Source of the DNA: Heliocidaris tuberculata
Taxonomy: Eukaryota; Echinodermata; Echinoidea; Camarodonta; Echinometridae
Reading direction: 5' to 3'
Assembly (NCBI GenBank): GCA_025618425.1
Contig: CM046838.1
Span: forward strand, 11,908,466-11,972,465
Length of the DNA stretch: 64,000 nt
Under the pieces are notes generated by a model. That model was not told the origin of the DNA, did not search any database, and saw only the letters and a list, made by a program, of their open reading frames with translations. Below are positions 42,701 to 51,700 of this stretch, in pieces (within the stretch, counting starts at the first letter, position 1; the number at the start of each line of letters is the position of its first letter). Made by a program: the position numbers and the translations under genes.

Positions 42701-45700
42701 AACCCACTTATGGTAAAAAGGAAAGTAAAGAAAAGGAAAGAGATAATAGAGGAATGGAAAACACAGGACTGCAAAGTACATTCTATGGCTGGTTCTCTTT
42801 CCAGGTTTGGTGGGATGAGTTTCATAGAGGACAACGAGGATGCAATTCTATCGATCAATCAGAGTAGACAACTCATTGGAGAATGGATGAGAGGAAACGT
42901 ATCTACTAGACCAGGAGGAGGTGATCCAGACAGGGTAAGTACAGGAACTTTTTAGGTTTCTGGATGTAGTGGGTATGTTACAGGGCTATGGGTCAATTGG
43001 AACATGTTTGAATCTCAGCTTTTGTAAGACATTGATCTACATTTGCCACTCCCAACCCAGGTGTACAAGTAGTACATGTACATGTAAATGGTTACATGGT
43101 ACACTGTAGGAAGAAATTTAATTGAACACCTACATGTAAAACACTGCATATGACAGCTTTGCTTAAGTGCAGCTAATTATGATGATAATACATGTACATT
43201 GTATGCACCTTGGGCATCCCTTGAGATGGATTGCATCATAAAATAATTTTCATTATCACTGCATATTAGGAATTTATATTCCTGTAGTTTGTATTGTTCT
43301 TTACTTCTCTATGTTAAATGTTTTTTGCAATGGTTCTAATATTTGTGTATTTTGTTGCAGGAGTTCCTGCCATCAGCTGACACAATCCGCGAGATCTATG
43401 AAGTTCTTACCTCACTGACAACTCCATCTAACGTCAAGGTAAAGTACCCGTTACCCATACAATGGGCTTCTCTATCTACTAAGGATTATTTTACCATTTC
43501 AGTAAAGTTGGTTAGAAGGTCAATCCCACGAGATATGAGAACTTAAAGTTGACCTTTCTGCTGGTGAAAGCATGGCTATTGTCAAATCCTGAATTGAAAA
43601 ATCCAGTAAAAATACATTTAGTAAATTGTATTAAAAAATGGTCATTGTTTATTCTTAGGGTTTTAGCTTATGTTTTAACTTCAATAATCATTAAATTTGA
43701 TGCTGCATTGTAGTTGCCACATCAAAAACTGTTTTTGTTCACTTTAAAGGGTCTAGAAGATAGATTATGTGTTGTCAAAGGATGTTTACAAAATCACCCA
43801 ATAGTACATGTACAGTGTATATACTCAGCTTATTTATGTAGATAATAGTGTACATACATGTACATGTACATGTACCGTGTACAAGTATCTCAATTTGAGC
43901 ACCTTCTTGAATTTTGTTTAAGTACATGCACTAACATGTACTCCTCCTCGCTTTCTTACCTTTAGGTGTGGTGGGATAACAATGGATGGCATGCTTTGCC
44001 CATCTATATGAACGTCATGAATAACCTGCTACTGAGGGCACATGTTGATTCAACCAACAGCAGTCTTTACCATGGTATCACAGTCACCAATCATCCTATC
44101 AACTTCACAAGCAATCAGATAGATGATGAGATCAGGTGGGATTTTAGAACATTACTGCTCCACAGAAAAGTCTATATGTTTATTGCACGAATATCAGTCA
44201 ACATTGATAATATTATGTTGCATTTTTCATGATTGAGTCTACTTGTGTTAATTTTGATTTTTTGCATAGGCAACAAAAATAACTCAATGTACATTGTGCA
44301 TGTTTATCAGGATTCATTATTAATGAATAGATGTCGGTGCCTGATTCAGACAACAATATATTTCAGTGCTACCTGACAGACATCTCTACGAGAAAAATCT
44401 CGCCAAATAATCGCTATTTTTTGCTTTTACATTTCAGGCACCTACATTGTCCTTTTATCAATGTGTACATGTATATTCAAATTCTGAATTGAAGATTATA
44501 GCTCCTAAATTCATTTTACATGAATATGTACTTCTGACGTATGATCTACATGTATTGTACCTATATCAAGAATGAAACATTAGGAAGGGGGTACATTACA
44601 TGTAGTTTTCAAATTCTTTCTCTTATTTTTTTTAATTTACAGAGCAAAATCATCTGTCAATTTGGCAGTGGCCATATTTGTGTTGTTTGCGCTAGCTTTT
44701 GTTCCAGCCAGCTTTGTAGTTTTCCTGATCAGTGAGCGTACCTCCAAGGCCAAGCATCTTCAGATGGTTAGTGGTATCAATCCTACTGTCTATTGGATCA
44801 GCAGCCTCTGCTGGGATATGGTAAGCACTTGGTATCTTGCTTAATAGTTCCCTTTTTGAAAATACAATGTACATGTATTGGTAATATTGGTGGGTACAGT
44901 TGAATGATGATGTTAAACTATTTTGAGGCATTATACATGTATATTGGGTTTTTTTTCGTCAGGATTTGTTTATCTGATAGTTGTGGTAGACTTTTTTTAT
45001 TGATACAAGTTAAGTCATAATTCCACTTTATCTGATGGCTACATGTATACCTGTATCTATGGATAGAGATAAAAATCAAATGCCCATCCTCTCTAGGTTG
45101 TTTTCATTTCTGAGCAACCCCTTTTCTTTTATCTCTTTCTTTATCTCATTATCTTATTCCTTGTCATCTTCTCTCTCTTTCTCTCTCTGCCCCTGTTTCA
45201 CCATCTTTTTATTCACCCTCATCACTTTCATGGTTGTTATTCTGTCCTCCTACAAAAGCATGAATATCACACTTCTTGTGTTTTAAACTTCACATCATGT
45301 CTTTCAGACAAGCACTCATCCATCCTTCACATTCTCTCCCATTTTATTTTGGTGCATCTAGGTGAACTACATGATACCAGCTATCCTGACAGTCATCATC
45401 TTCCTTGCCTTCAGAATGACTGCCTTCACCAATGGTGATAGCCTACCAACTGTGATCCTCCTCTTGGTGCTTTATGGGTAAGAATTCTCATCTGTTTGTC
45501 CAAAATGAAATCAGCATTGATATGATTAGGATATGAGTTTTTTAGAAAGTTAGTTACAGTTGTAAGTGAACGATATCTTTCTGGTTTTCGATTGGCAACA
45601 CTTTCGCTTTACTAATCAATGAGTCATGCATTTGAAATGGAAATGTATGAACGCAAACTTCTTTGAAAAGTGAGTACCAAGTCAAAGATGAGGGGTTAAT

Positions 45701-48700
45701 CAATACATTGCCATTTGAAAGATTGTGATTCTGTATTTCCCTTTTGAAATAACTGACATCAAACCATCCTGTCCTTCAGTTTGGAATATTATTTAATCAA
45801 CAACTCTAATTTGGTATCATTAATTGGCAATTGAACATTTAACTACATGTAACAGACCTAAATGTAAATGTAAACTGTATATGCAAGAATGTTCAGATGG
45901 CATTTCTCCTTCACCATATGAAATAGCCCCTTCAGTGAATACCATTGTGAATCCTATGAAAATATCAGTGATCTACCCTTCATTTTCCTGTTGTTTGATG
46001 ACAGATGTAGTGGCATTATGCAGAGTTCAAGTCAACACTGTAATATCTTCTCTTTTTCTCTTGTTTACTCATCCAGCTGGGCCATAACCCCCATGACGTA
46101 TCCAGCAGCTTTTGTGTTCAAGGTACCCAGTACTGCCTATCTATCCATGGCATGTGGTAACATGCTCGTAGGCATCACTACAGTACTATCAACATACATT
46201 CTAGACTTCCTGGGTAATGATGATGAGGTGAGTGTTTCAGAATTGTCTTTATATGTATTTGTTTCTTTGTTTGTTTGTTTGTTTGTTTGTTTTTGTGCAT
46301 TTATCCATGGCATGTGGTAACATACTTGTAGGCATCACTACATCAACATACAGTACATTCTAGATTTTCTGAGTAATGATAAGGTGAGTGTTTCAGAGTT
46401 GTCTCGATACATGTATGAGTTTGTTTTTCTCTGTTTGTCTGTCTGTCTGAGTACTATCAACATACATTCTAGACAACCTGGGTAATTATGATCAGGTAAA
46501 TGTTTTACATTTGTGTTGATGTTTGTCTGTTTATTTGTTTTTCTGTCTGTCTGTTTGTACTTTATTAATATCAATGTAGTACACTACATGTACATGTATC
46601 TGGGCAGGGATGATCAGGTAATTGATTAAGATCTGAGTCCCGGTCCATAAAACCTGTTATCTATAACAAGTTATGACAGTTGTGATAAGTTACTGAAATC
46701 ATTGAATTTGACTGGCTTAGAACAAATTTGTCATAGATCTGTAGCAGTTGTTATTGATAACAAGTTTTATGAAACAGTGCCCAGGTTGTTTGTTTGTCTG
46801 TCATCTGTCTGTCTGTCTATCTGTCCATCTGTTGAGTTTTTACTTAACTACTGTCAACATACATACATGTAGTAAACTACCTGGATAACGATGATCAGGT
46901 AAGTGCTTCAGACCTGTCTTGATTCGTGTTTGTTTGTCTGTTTTGTTGTATGTCTTTTTGCTGACAGGACAGTGTATGTAAAGTGGGTGCTTGTTGCATT
47001 ATGAGTGATAGTGTATTTCCACGTACATCTTAACAGCACCTCTTATTGAAAACTTAAGTCTTACAGTCCCTAGCATTACAGTTATTCGTCATACAGTTTG
47101 CCCTGTGCTGTTATATGCATAATTCTGCACTTATTTTCTTGCTTTTTCAGTATCTAAAGAATGTGAACGAGATTCTGAAGAAGGTATTCCTCCTGTTCCC
47201 TCCATACTGTCTTGGGCGTGGCCTTATGGATATGGCGTCCAATCAACTCATGGCTGATGTATTAAGTGAATACACAGGTGAGTAGGAGGAGGGCGGAGTC
47301 TAATGTACATATCATGCAGCCAATGAACTCTTGGCTGATGTACAGGTGAATGCATTTGAGGGGGCAAGATCTAATGTACTTGGCAACCAACTCATGGTTG
47401 ATGTACTTAATATTGAATATGCATGTAAGAGGGCAGGATCTAATGCAACATTTCTCATTCGGTGGGCTGCGAGGTCGGCCAAAAAATATTTGAAATTTTT
47501 CGTAAATGTGTCTGATTCAGCTTACATGACACAGGTGGAATTCAGCTATATAATACAATACAATACTTGTTAAAATTTTTTTTAAAGATTTATTTCTTTA
47601 CGAAATGGGGGTTAAATAGTGTAGTAGTCTTGGGTAGTCACACTCAAACGTGTGCACGTGAACTTCAGTAGTGTTAGTGGCTAGCTAGGGATTCTAGTCT
47701 GGACTGTCATGCCCGGTCGGTGCGAGACCATCAACTGAGCTAGCATTTTGACGTTTTGTAAGGTGGGCCCAGTGACGTATAGGAAATTCAACTTTTTGAG
47801 TGTATCAGTGTATGTGGCTTCTGGAAATGAGTATATTTATTTTTTTGAAAAAAATACATTGTATAGCATGTTTTGAAACTCTTTGTATATTCTTACACAT
47901 TTTTATTCTCTTTCCTACATTTTCTAGATTATGTGGCACCTGATCCACTCAGGTGGGCACAACTTGGCAAAAACCTCTTTGCGCTGTTTATAGAGGGATT
48001 TGTCTTTTTTATCATCACTCTTCTGATTGAGTACAGATTCTTCATCACACCCAGGTAAGCAGTGATACATTTCTTCAGAATTTGAGCATAGTCAGATAAA
48101 AGTGTAAGACATTCTGTAATATCACCCCCCCCCCAAAAAAAAAAAAAAAAAAAAAAAAAGAAGATCTTATTTGTTGATTGAATTATACATTTATGTATTT
48201 CAAGTCTTATTTTCATAAAGCAGATATGAGGAATATGAGCAAAAGTGTTATTATTCGGTGCATGAAATAGAAATAAAGGAATAGTCATGCGTAATAATGT
48301 CTGGCTCAGGCCTGTGAAGAAATCACTTGAATACTACCTCTGTTTGATTTCTCATACAAAAACACTCACATCACTCTAAAACTTGTAGTGAATAAGGGAT
48401 ACGGTGTGTGATGAATTTCCCTGCACTTTTTTTAAACATCTGTTTTTTTTAAATGAGTTTTTAATATTTTTTAATGGAAGGCAGTACATATGTATGTATA
48501 CAGGTATAAAATCAATCTTTGAAATATAGATCCTACATGTACATCATGTTTAAATGTAAGTCACCAGATTGGAAAAGCATGACTTTGAAATAATGAGAAC
48601 TAGGCCCTCTTGCATAGAAAGTTGCGTTTAATCGCAACTCAAAAACTTGAACGCAAGTCCCAAATACTCGATCCTGGGCCCTCCTGCATAAAAATTTGCG

Positions 48701-51700
48701 ATTAAACGCAACTCAGAAAATTAAACGTAACTCAATTTTCAACCAATCAGGATCACGTGTTTGGGACTTGTGTTTAATTTTTTTTTTTTTTTTTTGAATC
48801 GCAACTTTTTATGCAAGAAGGCCCTGATTGGTTAAAAATCAAGTTGTGTTTAATTTTTTGAGTTGCATTTAATTGCAACTTTTTATGCAAGAGGGCCCTG
48901 TAATGGTTTAGATTTTAATGTTTATTGAATGTATGGTGGGGGGTCATGTCCGTGTGTCTGTGTGTATGAATTTATACCCTTCTTATTATGTTCATTCATT
49001 CTGTGTAATTGTTCTTGTTGCCATGTCAGGCAAGTCACTCCTCCACCTGCCTTGTCTGAGCAAGATGATGATGATGTTCAAAGAGAGAGACAGAGGGTTC
49101 TGACAGGAAGGGCAAGGAATGATGTCATCCAAATTGAAAACCTCACCAAAGTAAGATTTTACATCTCCTAAAGATTCATAGTTATACATTCAATAGGCAT
49201 GAATGAGTTTTATTCATAATCAAAAGAAGAACTGTAATGGTGTGTACATGTAGTCAGTATCTGTCGACAGCAATCAATTAGTCAGTTTTTAAAACTTGGA
49301 ATTGTTGTAGACAATCGCTTGCATTTATCAACTTTTTTTGGAAATCTGTACATGTATGTACATCTACAAATGTATGTACATGTATGTATATGTGTCTGTT
49401 ACATGTCCCAAGATATTTTTACCTTAAATGTTTTTACCTAATATGTTTTGTTTCTGTCTCTCTGCCTATCTTTCTCTCTGTTACTGTATTTCTCCCTCGT
49501 CTCTGCTCTTTCTCTTTCTCTTCCTGTATCCATAGGTTTACAGTACTAGCCGAGGACCAATGACAGCTGTGGATAAAATGTGTGTGGGCATTCCAAAAGG
49601 AGAGGTAAGCTTTACTTTTCTACTCAGTTTTAAAAGATTTAGTTGAAGCATTGCTTTGCTGCTTTTTTAAAAAGATTTTTCTGAATGTTCACTTTAAAAA
49701 ACAACAACAAAAAAACACAGATCAGGAGCCTTTGAAAGTGATGATATACACATGTACATGTATGTTTATCTTTTGCATTGTTTCATAGATTGCATTTAAA
49801 CAAACCATATATTTGTAATTGATAGATCAAAGGATGCTTGGGTGGTTTTTTGTCAGCTTTATGTACAAGTTGGTATAATTTTTATAGTAGATATCCTGTT
49901 TGTGTGCATTTGATCCCACAGTGCTTTGGTTTATTGGGTGTTAACGGAGCAGGCAAGACGACAACCTTCAAGATGTTAACAGGTGATACCAGCGTGACAA
50001 GTGGGACTGCTCACATCAATACCTTCAGTATCCTGGATGCTATGCGGGATGTGAACAGGTCCATGGGTTACTGTCCTCAGTTCGATGCCCTCGATGACCT
50101 CCTGACTGGGCAAGAACATTTGGAGTTCTATGCCAGAGTGAGGGGAGTCATTGAGGAAGAGGTCCCAAAGGTAGGTCAGATCCAAATCCTCTAAAGCTCT
50201 AATTGACTTGACCCCCTGCCTCCAATACCAACAATAACAACAAGATTCACCCCTTCTGTCAAGTTTCTTGTCCCATTTTTTGCAAATTTACCCAGGGGAC
50301 ACTCTCATGACACCCTCAGAATGTGTATTTTCTCTATGAATAATATTGTTTGAGGCTTTGAATCTCCATGCAATATTTTGCAACAACTTCCATTTGTAAT
50401 TTAAAAACTGTGTTTATCAGTGAACTCTTCAATAAACAATGAATATTACTGCTACCACTATTTTTCCTGCTACTTTGTAAATCTTTGATGTTGGAACCCT
50501 AGGTTGCTGATTGGGGTATTCGCAAGCTTGGTCTCACCGAGTACAGGGATCGGTCAGCTGGGACATACAGTGGTGGCAACAAGAGAAAGCTTTCTACAGC
50601 CATAGCTCTGATTGGAAACCCTCCTGTTATGTTCTTGGTAAGGAAATTATTGTATTAGTACATTTGTGTATCATATAAATGCAGTTCTAGTACATGTAGT
50701 AAAAAGTGTTTGTAAGTGCAGTGTGGAGGGATAAGGATCTTATTCATATACCATAGTTGTTTCAATGACTTAGAGTTTTTATTCATTACAACACTGTTCT
50801 TGACAATTGGATAAGTATGAGTTTGGGGTTAATTGGAGGGCATGAACTGAGATCATCGACAAATCTGTATAAAATGTGGTCCAGAAAAGCTCATTGATGT
50901 ACATTTTCAAGTGATTCTGTTTGCTAATTTTACATTAGACCTCTGACTATTCACCTCAATTTCTATTTTGATATGTCATACCCATCTTTTCAAGAGATTC
51001 TGCTTGTTTAGTTTATATTAGACCTCTGACTCTTTGTCTCAATTTATATGTTGATGTGTAATGCCAATCTTCTTTGTTTTGTTCTAGGATGAGCCAACTA
51101 CAGGGATGGATCCTAAATCTCGGAGGTTCCTCTGGAACTGCATCACAAGTATTGTGAAGGAGGGCAGATCAGTGATACTGACTTCACACAGGTATTATAA
51201 CCTCAACCTTTCTCATATCACCTGATACTTGTACATTGCCCAAGATCAGTGCCACCTGACATATTTCATATACATGTATGTAAATGTGGCATGTGATCTT
51301 TTGATTTTTTCACCCCAAATACGCAGCTTATATAATGCATAAAAGAAAGAAAACTTTTGTTATTTAGACAAAGTACATATAGAAATTTCTTTCTGCACAA
51401 TTAATGTTTCTTGCAAAATGTCCATTGAAATGATCTTGTGATAAGTTAAATACATGTATATGAAAACCAGATACGTGTTAGTGGTAACCAGTAAGAATTC
51501 TTCTGCAGAAATGTGCAAATGGTGTTTGCAAATTCTATTCAAGACTGGGAGAGTGGCATCATCCTTTTTGATAGCTTGTAATCATGTTAATTACATGTAC
51601 TTGTAAATGTAGACATTTCTATTGATTCACTAAAACTTATAAAGAAAAAAATTCGATAGCAAATTTACATGTAATTTGTAATAATGCTGACATGCCTGCT

